Assembly: GCA_030524635.1 (NCBI GenBank)
Contig: JAUNGG010000020.1
Location: 1-61,833, forward strand
DNA: 61,833 bases
Direction: 5' to 3'
Source: Lachnospiraceae bacterium
GTDB taxonomy: Bacteria > Bacillota > Clostridia > Lachnospirales > Lachnospiraceae
Shown: positions 8,904 to 17,496 of the stretch, piece by piece
Layout: each line of letters begins with the position of its first letter
How positions within the stretch are numbered: the first letter of the stretch is position 1
The notes under the pieces: generated by a model
Told to the model about the DNA's origin: nothing
Seen by the model: the letters and a program-made list of their open reading frames with translations, nothing else
The model's database searches: none
Translations under genes and position numbers: made by a program

Positions 8904-10153
8904 ATTATTTCTTCCACCTCTTTGCTTCCAATCTGCCGGCTTCCTGATTCTGACAAATCGTTACTCACATCCACCGCTTCCGCCAGGATCTTCCCGTCCC
9001 GGATACGGATCTGGATCCGGTCCCCAGGCTTCACCTGCCTGGTGCTTATGATCCGCTTTCCCCTCTCATCCGTCAGAAATCCAAAGCCGCCGCTGATCTT
9101 CTCCAATGGGGATAAGCCCTGGAGCCGTCCTGCCAGCAGCGCCAGACGGTGCTTTTGGTCTGTTACCTTCCGCTCCATGGCCCGTTCCATCTGCTCCTCC
9201 AGATCAGCCAGGCGCTGACGCTTTTCATTTAACTGGCGTGCCGGATCCTTTAGCTGCAGGCGCAGCCGGTACTGCTCCAGACGGCTTTTCTTCCACTGCA
9301 GCTTTCGGTCCATAGATGCCTGCAAGGCTGCCTGGAAGCCTGCCAGATCAGCCCGAAACTGCCGGTAATCAAAAACCGCCAGCTCCGCTGCCGCAGAAGG
9401 GGTAGGTGCCCGCAGGTCAGCCACATAATCTGCAATGGTCACATCTGTCTCATGCCCGACTGCTGAGATGATCGGGGTGGTGCAGTCAAATATGGCTCTG
9501 GCCACCATCTCCTCATTAAAGGCCCAAAGATCCTCGATGGAGCCGCCGCCCCGCCCTACAATGATCACATCCAGCCCCATGGCATCCAGCGTACGGATTC
9601 CCTTTACAATGCTGTACTTTGCATTTTCCCCCTGCACCAGTGCAGGATAAAGAATCAGCTGCACATACGGATTTCTCCGGCTGGAGATATTCATGATATC
9701 CCGAATGGCTGCGCCGGTGGAGGCCGTCACGATCCCTACCGTCCTTGCATATTTGGGGATCGGCTGCTTATACTCTTTGGCAAACATCCCCATTTCCTCC
9801 AGCTCATTGCGGAGCGCCTCAAACCTAAGAAACAGGTCTCCCTTGCCGTCCAGCTTGATCTCTCTTGCGTAAAGCTGATATTTCCCGTCCCGCTCATACA
9901 CATCCACTGAGCCGGTCACCACCACCTGCTGGCCTTCCTCCAATCGAAAAGAAAGGCCTATCCGCTGGCCGGCAAACATAACCGCAGATAATGTGCCCTT
10001 CCCATCCTTCAGGGTAAAATAAATATGCCCGGAGGTGTGATATTTGCAGTTAGAAACTTCTCCCTTTATGGAGATACGGCTCAGCGCATAGTCCTGAACA
10101 AACATATTTTTAATGTAGGCATTGACCTGAGATACCGTATAAACACTGGCCAT
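8900..10153 (-). CDS. xseA: Exodeoxyribonuclease VII large subunit
   Basis: Catalytic subunit of exonuclease VII. The 417-residue protein has an N-terminal OB-fold (about 1-100), the catalytic core with GRGGGSIEDLWAFN and ISAVGHETD, and a C-terminal coiled-coil region ending in a basic, S1-like tail. It follows nusB by three bases and overlaps xseB. Confidence 0.96.
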   Translation of the reverse strand: MASVYTVSQVNAYIKNMFVQDYALSRISIKGEVSNCKYHTSGHIYFTLKDGKGTLSAVMFAGQRIGLSFRLEEGQQVVVTGSVDVYERDGKYQLYAREIKLDGKGDLFLRFEALRNELEEMGMFAKEYKQPIPKYARTVGIVTASTGAAIRDIMNISSRRNPYVQLILYPALVQGENAKYSIVKGIRTLDAMGLDVIIVGRGGGSIEDLWAFNEEMVARAIFDCTTPIISAVGHETDVTIADYVADLRAPTPSAAAELAVFDYRQFRADLAGFQAALQASMDRKLQWKKSRLEQYRLRLQLKDPARQLNEKRQRLADLEEQMERAMERKVTDQKHRLALLAGRLQGLSPLEKISGGFGFLTDERGKRIISTRQVKPGDRIQIRIRDGKILAEAVDVSNDLSESGSRQIGSKEVEEII

Positions 10154-10156
10154 AGG

Positions 10157-10600
10157 CTACACCAGCTTTGCTAAAATTCCATTGATAAATGCAGAAGAAT
10201 CCTTGCCGCCGAACTTCTTTGCCAGCTCTACCGCCTCATTGATGGCCACCTTTTCCGGGATCTCCTCATCGTATTTCATCTCAAACACAGCAAGACGCAG
10301 GATCGTCAGCTCTACCTTTCCCATACGCTTCGTCTTCCAGCCCTCTGCCACGCTGTTGATCTTCTCATCCAGCTCCGGAACCAGCTTCATGATCTTCTCT
10401 GTGCGCTCCTTCAGGAAACTGCTGTTGGCTTCGCTCATCTCTACATTATGAAGGATCTCGCTTGCCCCCTCTGGTGTGGTATCGTCCTCCTTTGGTACCT
10501 GGAAGTAGTGCTCCATCTGCTCCTTGGTCTCCTCTGCCGGATAAAAATCAGCGCTAAACAGCATCTTAAAGCAATGCTCCCTTAACTCTCTTCTAGTCAT
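10157..10600 (-). CDS. nusB: Transcription antitermination factor NusB
   Basis: RNA-binding helical protein that, with NusE (S10), promotes antitermination on rRNA operons. The 147-residue product has the typical N-terminus [13 protein letters not shown] and the C-terminal [15 protein letters not shown] segment. It is the first gene of the operon that runs to recN. A consensus-like promoter lies at 10707-10735 and GGAGG is close to the ATG. Confidence 0.95.
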   Translation of the reverse strand: MTRRELREHCFKMLFSADFYPAEETKEQMEHYFQVPKEDDTTPEGASEILHNVEMSEANSSFLKERTEKIMKLVPELDEKINSVAEGWKTKRMGKVELTILRLAVFEMKYDEEIPEKVAINEAVELAKKFGGKDSSAFINGILAKLV

Positions 10601-10648
10601 GTTCTTCCTCCTGAATCCTTAGTCACAGCTCGTCTGACTTTTTATGTG

Positions 10649-10679
10649 GTAACAGTTCCGTACCTTTCTGTTCCTGTAA
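10649..10679 (-). repeat. Dispersed short repeat, copy 2 (nusB leader)
   Basis: The plus strand begins GTAACAGTTCCGTACCTTTC and continues TGTTCCTGTAA. It matches copies at 5856 and 18584 with a one-base gap. It lies between the promoter at 10707 and nusB, so it would be in the mRNA leader. Confidence 0.55.
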
Positions 10680-10706
10680 TGTCAAAAAATCGGGACGTTT
10701 GGAGTT

Positions 10707-10735
10707 ATTATAGCAAATTTAAATCTGTTATACAA
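10707..10735 (-). promoter_or_regulatory. Sigma-A promoter of the nusB-recN operon
   Basis: On the minus strand TTGTAT is followed after exactly 17 bases by the consensus -10 TATAAT, itself preceded by TGC (extended -10). It lies about 100 bases upstream of nusB and just downstream of the terminator that closes the Asp23 gene. Confidence 0.8.
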
Positions 10736-10747
10736 CCAGGAAACGGC

Positions 10748-10791
10748 GAAAAAACAGGCGAAGCTTCGTTCATTTCTTCAAAGCTTCGCCT
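10748..10791 (-). terminator. Terminator of the Asp23-family gene
   Basis: On the minus strand an 11-base perfect stem, AGGCGAAGCTT with AAGCTTCGCCT, is followed by GTTTTTTC. It lies 55 bases after the Asp23 stop. Confidence 0.9.
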
Positions 10792-10845
10792 GCATCTGAT
10801 TCCTGTCAACTTCACTTCCAAAAAAACCGCCGCTGATCTGCAGCT

Positions 10846-11232
10846 TTAATGGCCCTCCTCCATGCTTACGCTGGCAATCTTAATATTCACATCCAGCACG
10901 GATAAGCCGGTCATATTTTCAATGGCAGACTTTACCCGGTCCTGCACCTTCTCACCTACATCCGGAATATTGTAGCCGTATTTTAAATTCAGGGAAAGGT
11001 CTACCGATACATGCTCCTCGGTTACATCCACCTTTACGCCTTTGGAAAGAATCTTCATGCCCAGCTTTCCCACCAGCTCATTGGTGATATTTCCAGCCAT
11101 GGAATCCACGCCTTCCACCTCTGTAGCAGCCAGACCTGCGATGATCGCCACTACCTCGTCTGCTATCTGAACCTCGCCTAATTTATCCTTTTCATATACC
11201 TTATGGGTGCTTCTATTCTCAATTTCTGCCAC
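10846..11232 (-). CDS. Asp23/Gls24 family envelope stress protein
   Basis: Members of this family are small, abundant, membrane-associated proteins linked to envelope or alkaline stress. The 128-residue product contains the typical core EVQIADEVVAIIAGLAATEV, where function has been assigned mainly by genetics. I set the start at GTG 11230-11232 because AGGAGG lies seven bases before it; longer in-frame openings up to 11358 would run through the promoter. It lies between spoIIIAH and nusB and has its own promoter and terminator, so it is probably monocistronic. The exact molecular role is not known. Confidence 0.9.
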   Translation of the reverse strand: MAEIENRSTHKVYEKDKLGEVQIADEVVAIIAGLAATEVEGVDSMAGNITNELVGKLGMKILSKGVKVDVTEEHVSVDLSLNLKYGYNIPDVGEKVQDRVKSAIENMTGLSVLDVNIKIASVSMEEGH

Positions 11233-11274
11233 AATGCTACCTCCTGCACAATACATTTTTGAGTCCTTCTGTTT

Positions 11275-11303
11275 ATTATACCAGAAGATAAACACTTTGG
11301 AAA
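11275..11303 (-). promoter_or_regulatory. Candidate sigma-A promoter of the Asp23 gene
   Basis: On the minus strand TTTCCA is followed after 17 bases by a perfect TATAAT. It is 43 bases upstream of the GTG start. Confidence 0.55.
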
Positions 11304-11378
11304 GGGCGTTTCTTAAGAATATTTGTGCAAGATCAAGACGCCATGGCTCCTGATCCATCAGGCAGATAATCCTTCCTC

Positions 11379-12200
11379 TTACTCCGACAAATTCAAAAGC
11401 GAAATCACGATCTGATCCGCCGATGCTTCCGTTTTCCGCTTTACGATATCCTCAATCTGCGCCCGCTGCTGATCGGTGATGCTGGGGGCATTGATCACCA
11501 CATCTACCTGACCGGAAGAAACGCTTACTACCGGATCTGCAAAACCTTTTGCCATCAGAAGGGTCTCGGCTGCATTTTCCTTCTCCGCTACTTCCGTCAG
11601 TGTAATCATATCCTGGATTGCCTGCTGCTTTGCCGACTCCTCGATTCCGGTGCTGTTGATCAGGTTCATCAGTGCTTCCTTATTTTTCGCCCGAACCTGC
11701 TCCCGGCTGAGCTGAACGTTTGCTATGTAGTCGGTGACGCTCATGCCGCTGGTCAGCACCGCCTCGCCCGGATTCTCCAGACCGGTTTCAGAAGAGCCGT
11801 CCTGACTTCCGGCCGCCTGACCTTCTGCTCCGGCGGCGATCCCGTCCTCTCCGGCCGCCTGGGGCAGCAATCCATAATCGGAACCATCTGCGGCTGCAAG
11901 ACGCTGCCCTTCGTCCTCCATGGTTGCTTCTGCTATGGTTTCATCCAGGAAATCCTGATCCAGGCTCCCGATCTCGGCGTAGGTTTCTCCGTAATACGGG
12001 CTGGCCTGGTTCTCTGCCAGAATATCCTCATCAGAGATTTCCAGCACTCCGGCCTCATACACCTGGCTGCCTGCCGCCAGCTCCTGCTTTCCGGCATAAT
12101 TCAGATATCCGGCCGCTGCGATCATTACGGCAAGGGCTGTAATGATAACCTGGTTGCGGCGAAACAGTTTCTTCATGTTTAATTCTTTTCTCGGTTTCAT
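11379..12200 (-). CDS. spoIIIAH: Stage III sporulation protein AH
   Basis: Mother-cell membrane protein whose extracellular domain binds SpoIIQ across the intermembrane space. It forms part of the channel that feeds the forespore. One N-terminal membrane segment (about 19-38) is followed by an acidic linker, then a Gly/Ala/Ser/Gln-rich low-complexity insert (about 110-150), and finally the conserved ring-forming C-terminal domain (about 170-273). The ATG at 12200 has AAAGGAG upstream; an internal ATG at 12176 is also possible. It is the last gene of the spoIIIA operon. Confidence 0.94.
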   Translation of the reverse strand: MKPRKELNMKKLFRRNQVIITALAVMIAAAGYLNYAGKQELAAGSQVYEAGVLEISDEDILAENQASPYYGETYAEIGSLDQDFLDETIAEATMEDEGQRLAAADGSDYGLLPQAAGEDGIAAGAEGQAAGSQDGSSETGLENPGEAVLTSGMSVTDYIANVQLSREQVRAKNKEALMNLINSTGIEESAKQQAIQDMITLTEVAEKENAAETLLMAKGFADPVVSVSSGQVDVVINAPSITDQQRAQIEDIVKRKTEASADQIVISLLNLSE

Positions 12201-12213
12201 GATCCTCGCTCCT

Positions 12214-13071
12214 TTATTCCACCCTCTTTAATACTTTAATCTTATGTGCCGGCAGATCAAATAATGCCACCATTGCATCTGTAATTTCTGATTTTACCGT
12301 TGGAATCCCGCCGCCCTGGGCGCTGATCACGATCCCGGATATCTCCGGCCGGATCTCCTTCTCCAGAAGGGGACCGGAGGACGAGCCGGAGGATATACTG
12401 CCGCCGGTTATGGAACTGCCCGCAGTGCTTCCATAACCGGCCAGTACCGTGCTGGATTCCTCCTCAAATTCCGTGATATCTCTGGTTCCGCCAGAGGAAT
12501 CCTGTTCCTTCGTCGTGGACTGACTGGTACGCCCGTCAGTCTGGTAAACCTTTTGTTCCGAAGATTTCAGTACAATCAGAACATCCACCTGACCGACGCC
12601 TTCCACCTTCGCCAGCACCTCCTTCACCCGGTTTTCCAGGATTGCTTCATAGGAATGGTCGGATGAGGTCTGATTGCCCCGTGAAAGAATGGCACCGGTC
12701 TCCAGATCTTCTCCATTTCCGAAGCTGCCAGCTCCCTGGCTGCCGGTTCCTGCCCCATAGATGCCCTGATGAGCTGCAGTTCCATTGGAAAGCTGACTGC
12801 TCTCCGACTCAGAAACCGTCTGTTCATCCCCATCCCAAAGCTCCATGCTTTCCCCGGGGGTTTTCTCCCGTGATGTGGAAATCCCTTCTGCGCTTCCTCC
12901 AATCATACGCTTCCAGCTGCCTGCCACCTGCCCAGACGGCATGGCTGCTATCATAAGGATCAATCCCACACAAAGCAGTATGATCCAATTTTCCTTAGTC
13001 ATCCTGCCGCGTAATCCGGATATCCGCTTCTTCCAATCCGTAATACCCTGCCACCTTTCGTTGGAATCCAT
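12214..13071 (-). CDS. spoIIIAG: Stage III sporulation protein AG
   Basis: Ring-forming component of the SpoIIIA-SpoIIQ channel. The 285-residue product has a short cytoplasmic N-terminus, a membrane segment at about 29-46, a Ser/Gly-rich linker and a YscJ/FliF-like ring domain (VKEVLAKVEGVGQVDVLIVLKSS). A Ser/Gly-rich insert interrupts the ring domain, as in known SpoIIIAG. I chose the ATG at 13071 because AACAGGAGG lies six bases upstream. This makes the gene overlap spoIIIAF by 77 bases in another frame. An ATG at 13002 would avoid most of the overlap but lacks a ribosome binding site. Confidence 0.92.
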   Translation of the reverse strand: MDSNERWQGITDWKKRISGLRGRMTKENWIILLCVGLILMIAAMPSGQVAGSWKRMIGGSAEGISTSREKTPGESMELWDGDEQTVSESESSQLSNGTAAHQGIYGAGTGSQGAGSFGNGEDLETGAILSRGNQTSSDHSYEAILENRVKEVLAKVEGVGQVDVLIVLKSSEQKVYQTDGRTSQSTTKEQDSSGGTRDITEFEEESSTVLAGYGSTAGSSITGGSISSGSSSGPLLEKEIRPEISGIVISAQGGGIPTVKSEITDAMVALFDLPAHKIKVLKRVE

Positions 13072-13795
13072 ACAGCGCCTCCTGTTCTTTCTGCTCCCTT
13101 GCCCTGCGTGCACGGGACCATGCTCCGGCATTCCCTTCTATGCCTCCTGTCCTGCTTCCGGTACCTTCCTCCTCTCTGATCTGATTTTTATCTGCTCCTT
13201 CTTCCACCTGGACCTGAACGTCTTCCACTGGTTCCACGGCTGTCTGATCCATTGCCTGGTTCCCTTCTTCTCCCTTTCCCATTTTCTTCTCCAGGAATCC
13301 TTCCGCCTCCACATCTGCGCTTCCGGCCTCCATCCATCCATCTTCCTCCCCTCCTTCCAGAACCAACTCCATTCCAACTACCTGACCGAAGTTTTCCGAT
13401 CCTGCATCTCCCTCGATCTGCACCGCAGCCTCCACACACGTAAATCCTTCCGCCTCTGCCATAGCCTTAACATCCTGGGCCACCGCTTCTTCATACTGCC
13501 GGATAATCTGTCCCATCCGCTGGGTTTCCATTCCCCAAAGCTGTTTTTCAAACTCGCTGGTGTCCTGCGCAAAGCGGATCTGCTGGTATGCGTACGCCAG
13601 CTTTTCGTCCAGCTTCAAGCTTCCCATCAGCGGCCCCACCACGATCAGGATAAAAACAGCGCCGGAAAACAGCTTGATGTACCGGTCGTACTTTCCGTTA
13701 GGCATCAGATTGGAAATCAGGCTGATAAAAATCAGGTAATAGGTAATATTTTTTATCCACTGGAAAATCCCATCCAAAATAGCCTTCACCTCCAC
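12995..13795 (-). CDS. spoIIIAF: Stage III sporulation protein AF
   Basis: Membrane component of the SpoIIIA complex. Two membrane segments at the N-terminus (about 16-32 and 42-60) carry the family signature around NGKYDRYIKLFSGAVFILIV. The rest is a soluble domain, here lengthened to 266 residues by a Glu/Val/Gln/Gly-rich low-complexity stretch (about 145-235). The listed start is GTG overlapping the spoIIIAE stop. A TTG six codons later follows GGAGGTGA and could be the true start. Confidence 0.88.
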   Translation of the reverse strand: MEVKAILDGIFQWIKNITYYLIFISLISNLMPNGKYDRYIKLFSGAVFILIVVGPLMGSLKLDEKLAYAYQQIRFAQDTSEFEKQLWGMETQRMGQIIRQYEEAVAQDVKAMAEAEGFTCVEAAVQIEGDAGSENFGQVVGMELVLEGGEEDGWMEAGSADVEAEGFLEKKMGKGEEGNQAMDQTAVEPVEDVQVQVEEGADKNQIREEEGTGSRTGGIEGNAGAWSRARRAREQKEQEALYGFQRKVAGYYGLEEADIRITRQDD

Positions 13796-15132
13796 TACCC
13801 GCCAAAGTACACTGCATTGGTCGCCCCGCAGACGATTCCAATGGAAATGGCAAATAGCAGCACCACGGCTAGAACCGTATGCAGCAGAAGACTGTGAGCC
13901 TTTCCCATTCCGTCTGCGCAGGCAGTGATCCGCTTATCGCACACCGGCTCCATCAGTGCCGCTGCTCCCCGGTACAGCAGCAGAAAAAACAAAAGCTTGG
14001 CCACCGGTGCTGCTGCCAGCACTGCCAATACCGCCACCGCAGCGCCGCCAATGGTATTTTTCAGAAGCACACCAGAGCCTACCGTTACCTGGATCACCGC
14101 TTCCGCTCCTGCTCCCACACCAGGGATGGCAGAAACCAGCTTTTGGACGCTGGCCCGCTTTACACTGTCTGCGTAGGGGAGGATCATGGTCTGAATCATC
14201 TGAAGTCCCAGAAACAATCCCGCCACTGTCTTCAGCGTCCACCGGATCCCGGACTCCAGGCCTTCGGTCATCCTTGTGACGAATTCCTCCTTTGACAGAT
14301 TTCCTGCCAGCACCAGAAGCACATAGATCTTAATCAGCGGAAGGATCACCGTCTGGCACAGAAACTCCGCACCGCTGACCGCTCCGATTATGCTGCTGTA
14401 CAGCGCCGCACCCGATATGCTTCCTCCGGCAAATGCCACTGACAGAAAAAAAGCCGGCAGCAGAAGCTTCATAAACTCCAGCACATTGCTCACCACAGCG
14501 GCTGCCGTGTCCACACTGGTAAAAAAGCTTGCAGTCAGACAGGTAAAGGTAAGGAGATAGGTGATAAAAAATCCAGTTTCTGAGATCCGGCTGGAGGGAA
14601 ATACTGCCGCTGCCTGGGCAAACACAGCCCCCAGGATTCCCAGTGCTGCCGCCTGAGCCAAAAGCCGTATGCTGCCGGAGGTCTCCGCTGCAATCCCATT
14701 TCGAAAGGCTGAAACCAGCCTGGATGCCATTCCGGACAGATCTCCCTTTACCAGATCCTCCATCAATCCCAGAAAGGATATCTGCCCGCCTTCCTGCTGC
14801 TGGTCCAGAAAACGCTGGATCTCATCCAGTCCCAGATCCGGCAGATCAGCTGCACCGGGAACGTTAAGAGCATTTGAGTCAAAAGTTTTCGAGTCAACAA
14901 CTTCTGAGCCGAAAACCTGCGGCTCAAGAGCATAGGCATTCACGTTCCCTGGTATCATTGTGAATGCCAGGACACAAAGCAGGAGAACTACATGGTATCC
15001 CAGTACCTTATTCTGCTTTGCTCCTCTTCTCATCTGCCCCTTACTCCATTCCAGACCATTTCTCCAGCTTCGTCCCTTTCTCCAGATCTGCCGCTGCCTT
15101 TGCCGCTCCCGCTTTCTGCTCCCCTCTTTCAT
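13795..15132 (-). CDS. spoIIIAE: Stage III sporulation protein AE
   Basis: Polytopic membrane protein proposed as the central channel or scaffold of the SpoIIIA complex. The 445-residue protein has a very basic N-terminus, a signal-like hydrophobic segment (about 45-66), an extracellular stretch, and then seven or so membrane segments. GGGAG precedes the ATG by about six bases. Its stop overlaps the spoIIIAF start by a base or so. Confidence 0.94.
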   Translation of the reverse strand: MKEGSRKRERQRQRQIWRKGRSWRNGLEWSKGQMRRGAKQNKVLGYHVVLLLCVLAFTMIPGNVNAYALEPQVFGSEVVDSKTFDSNALNVPGAADLPDLGLDEIQRFLDQQQEGGQISFLGLMEDLVKGDLSGMASRLVSAFRNGIAAETSGSIRLLAQAAALGILGAVFAQAAAVFPSSRISETGFFITYLLTFTCLTASFFTSVDTAAAVVSNVLEFMKLLLPAFFLSVAFAGGSISGAALYSSIIGAVSGAEFLCQTVILPLIKIYVLLVLAGNLSKEEFVTRMTEGLESGIRWTLKTVAGLFLGLQMIQTMILPYADSVKRASVQKLVSAIPGVGAGAEAVIQVTVGSGVLLKNTIGGAAVAVLAVLAAAPVAKLLFFLLLYRGAAALMEPVCDKRITACADGMGKAHSLLLHTVLAVVLLFAISIGIVCGATNAVYFGG

Positions 15133-15144
15133 CTGCTGCTCCCT

Positions 15145-15531
15145 TCAGGCCATAAACCGTTCCAGCGTATTTAATAACGCCAGCACCACCGGTGCGCTGA
15201 CTGCCAGAATGGACAGCTTTCCGAATATTTCAATCTGGCTTCCCAGAAAACTGCAGCCATTGTCCTTGCAGATTCCGGAAGCAAATTCTCCGATATAGGT
15301 GATCCCCACCATCTTCATCAGTGTCACAAAATACACATTGTTCAGGCGGATGGATTCCTGGATCTCCTTTACCACCTTAAGAATGGATTCCAGCTTCTGG
15401 ATTCCATAAAAAAAGATAAACAGGCCGGCTGCCGCTGACAGGAAAAAGCCGTATTCCCCCTTCATTCCCTTAAGCTGAGAAGCCAGCAGCACCGCTGCAA
15501 TCCCCACTGCCGACACCGTCACAACTGACAT
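15145..15531 (-). CDS. spoIIIAD: Stage III sporulation protein AD
   Basis: Small membrane protein (128 residues) of the spoIIIA operon with four hydrophobic segments. Family-typical segments include FFYGIQKLESI and FVTLMKMVGITYIGEFASGICKD. It lies between spoIIIAC and spoIIIAE with short gaps. Confidence 0.94.
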   Translation of the reverse strand: MSVVTVSAVGIAAVLLASQLKGMKGEYGFFLSAAAGLFIFFYGIQKLESILKVVKEIQESIRLNNVYFVTLMKMVGITYIGEFASGICKDNGCSFLGSQIEIFGKLSILAVSAPVVLALLNTLERFMA

Positions 15532-15550
15532 TGCCTTTGCCTCCTTTTTG

Positions 15551-15745
15551 TCACAGCGAAAATAAGCTTTTCATGGTCTCAAACAATTCATAGATATAGG
15601 GAACCATCCAGAACAGCACCAGCACCAATCCGGCCAGACTGGTTAAAAATGCCTGCTCCTCCCTTCCGCTGTGCTTCAGCACCTGACAGATCACCGACAC
15701 CAGAATGCCTACTGCCGCAATTCGAAAAATCAGCCCAACCCCCAT
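15551..15745 (-). CDS. spoIIIAC: Stage III sporulation protein AC
   Basis: 64-residue, two-helix membrane protein of the spoIIIA operon. It starts MGVGLIFRIAAVGIL at the ATG 15743-15745, with AGGAGG four bases upstream, and is of normal length for SpoIIIAC. The same frame stays open for over 200 codons upstream and runs antiparallel to nothing real; that extension overlaps spoIIIAB and is not coding. The gap to spoIIIAB is 92 bases. Confidence 0.93.
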   Translation of the reverse strand: MGVGLIFRIAAVGILVSVICQVLKHSGREEQAFLTSLAGLVLVLFWMVPYIYELFETMKSLFSL

Positions 15746-15837
15746 AATGCCTCCTAGTTTCCATCTCAGCCTTTCCAAAACGTAACCGCTCCCCACTCTC
15801 ACGGTACAAAACTTCTTTCTTCTGCTGCGGTTTCTTT

Positions 15838-16374
15838 CTACAGCATAGCCACTGTCAGGAACAGACCTCCCATCACGCCAAGACTGGTGTAAAGCTTCGT
15901 TCGCTCTTTTAAATGCATCCGAAGATACTCGATCTGCCCATCCAGCTGCTCCAAATATAAGAGCAGATTTCTCTCCTGCATATTCAGATCCAGATACCCA
16001 AGATGATCCCCCAGGCATTTTAAACCGGCAATATCCTCTTCCTTCAGCGGATTCTCCCTCAGGTGGGAGAGCTCCTCCTTCCAGATATCCGAGAAGCCTT
16101 CTCCCTCCTGCCTCCGGATCCGCTCTGCCACAGAAAGGAAAAAAAGAGGCAGTCCCATAAGTCCTCTGTCTCCTTCCGCCTTTTGGCATCGCTCCCCTAC
16201 TCGTTCCAGGGCATCCCCCAGCGCCGTATGGCCGTAAAGGATCTCTCCCTTCAGGAAATAAATCATCTGGCGAAGCTGCTCCAGCCATCGAAGCCGCAGC
16301 TTCCACTGCCGTGCCATATACTGCCCCAGACCGGTACAGCCTAAGGTTACCAGACAAGCTCCCATCCACTTCAT
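15838..16374 (-). CDS. spoIIIAB: Stage III sporulation protein AB
   Basis: Membrane-anchored helical protein, a GspF-like partner of the SpoIIIAA ATPase. The 178-residue product has hydrophobic segments at the N-terminus and the C-terminus (LGVMGGLFLTVAML), with a helical cytoplasmic region between them. GGAGG lies nine bases before the ATG, which is 24 bases after the spoIIIAA stop. Confidence 0.93.
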   Translation of the reverse strand: MKWMGACLVTLGCTGLGQYMARQWKLRLRWLEQLRQMIYFLKGEILYGHTALGDALERVGERCQKAEGDRGLMGLPLFFLSVAERIRRQEGEGFSDIWKEELSHLRENPLKEEDIAGLKCLGDHLGYLDLNMQERNLLLYLEQLDGQIEYLRMHLKERTKLYTSLGVMGGLFLTVAML

Positions 16375-16398
16375 CCCATTCTCCCTCCATGCTCTGCA

Positions 16399-17445
16399 TC
16401 AGTCAACATTTCCATCACTTAGCTGCCGTCCTTCCTCATCGAAAACTGCCTTCACCTGCCCTGGCCTTCCCCGGTTTTCCAGAATGATAAACCGTTCAAA
16501 TACGCCCTCCTCTGCAAATTCACGAAGGACCGGCTTTCGCCTGATATCCTCCAGGGAGCATCCATGAACCGTTGCCAGCAGCTTACAGCCGCAGTTCTTT
16601 CCATATCGGATCGCCTCCAGATCCTCCTGGCTTCCGATCTCATCCACGGCTACCACCTGAGGCGCCATGCTTCGGATCAACATCATGATCCCTTCCGCCT
16701 TCGGACATCCATCCAGCACATCCGTCCGGATACCCAGATCATTCTGCGGCCGCCCCTGACAGCAGGCCCCCAGCTCTGAACGCTCGTCCACCACACCCAC
16801 CGTTACGCCTTTTATGTACTGACAGCCATTGGAAACCTGTCGGATCAGGTCACGGAGCAGGGTGGTTTTCCCACATTTCGGCGGTGAGATAATCAGCGCG
16901 GAGCAGATATTCCCATCCGAATAAATCCATGGAAGAACGGGGTCTGCACAGCCAGGAATCTGCCTGGCCACCCTCACATTCAGAAAGGAAACATTCTGGA
17001 TCGTTTTTACCCGTTTTCCCTCCACCACAATCTGGCCGGCCACCCCGATCCGATGCCCGCCGGGAATTGTCAGAAACCCCTGCCGCAGCTCCTCATCAAA
17101 AGCATAGAGAGAATACCGGCTCATGTATTCCAGCGTGTCTCGGATATCCGCAGCTGTGACCTGATAGCAGGACCGCCTCCCTGTATCCATTCTCTGCTTC
17201 CCTGTCATATCTTCTGACAGCTTCCCTTCCATGCGTCCTTCTGTATGTTCCTCTACATCCTCCCATTGCCTCCATTGCATCCCACTTTCTTCCAGATACC
17301 ATTCTGCTCCATGGGCTGTCATCAGCAGCGGCTGCCCCACACGAAGCCGCAGCTCCTCCGCCTGAAACCGTCTTGTGTCCGCCTGCCGCAGAAGTGCCCG
17401 AAGCTTCTGCGGAAAGATCCGGATCACCTGCTCCATCTCATCCAT
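16399..17445 (-). CDS. spoIIIAA: Stage III sporulation protein AA (secretion-type ATPase)
   Basis: Cytoplasmic ATPase related to type II/IV secretion motors, essential for forespore sigma-G activity. Walker A is SPPKCGKTTLLRD (about 192-204). The Walker B-like AVDEIGSQED and a conserved ATVHG follow. The 348-residue length is slightly above the usual 300-320 because of a charged insert near residues 60-85. It is the first gene of the eight-gene operon and has a candidate sigma-E promoter at 17468-17496. Confidence 0.95.
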   Translation of the reverse strand: MDEMEQVIRIFPQKLRALLRQADTRRFQAEELRLRVGQPLLMTAHGAEWYLEESGMQWRQWEDVEEHTEGRMEGKLSEDMTGKQRMDTGRRSCYQVTAADIRDTLEYMSRYSLYAFDEELRQGFLTIPGGHRIGVAGQIVVEGKRVKTIQNVSFLNVRVARQIPGCADPVLPWIYSDGNICSALIISPPKCGKTTLLRDLIRQVSNGCQYIKGVTVGVVDERSELGACCQGRPQNDLGIRTDVLDGCPKAEGIMMLIRSMAPQVVAVDEIGSQEDLEAIRYGKNCGCKLLATVHGCSLEDIRRKPVLREFAEEGVFERFIILENRGRPGQVKAVFDEEGRQLSDGNVD

Positions 17446-17467
17446 CCGTCCCGCCCCCTTTACCGCA

Positions 17468-17496
17468 AATATATGGACATCCCAGCTGCTTTATGC
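17468..17496 (-). promoter_or_regulatory. Candidate sigma-E promoter of the spoIIIA operon
   Basis: On the minus strand GCATAAA is followed after 14 bases by CATATATT. The Bacillus sigma-E consensus is KMATATT, about 14 bases, CATACAMT. It lies 22 bases upstream of spoIIIAA and overlaps the stop codon of the preceding gene. Confidence 0.55.

Noticed and set aside
12845..13897. A 350-codon plus-strand open frame
   Set aside because: It runs opposite to spoIIIAG, spoIIIAF and spoIIIAE. Its Pro/Ser/His/Leu-rich content is typical of an antisense shadow.
15746..16399. Upstream part of the open frame ending in spoIIIAC
   Set aside because: It overlaps spoIIIAB in another frame and shows no family features. 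Only the last 64 codons match SpoIIIAC and have a ribosome binding site.
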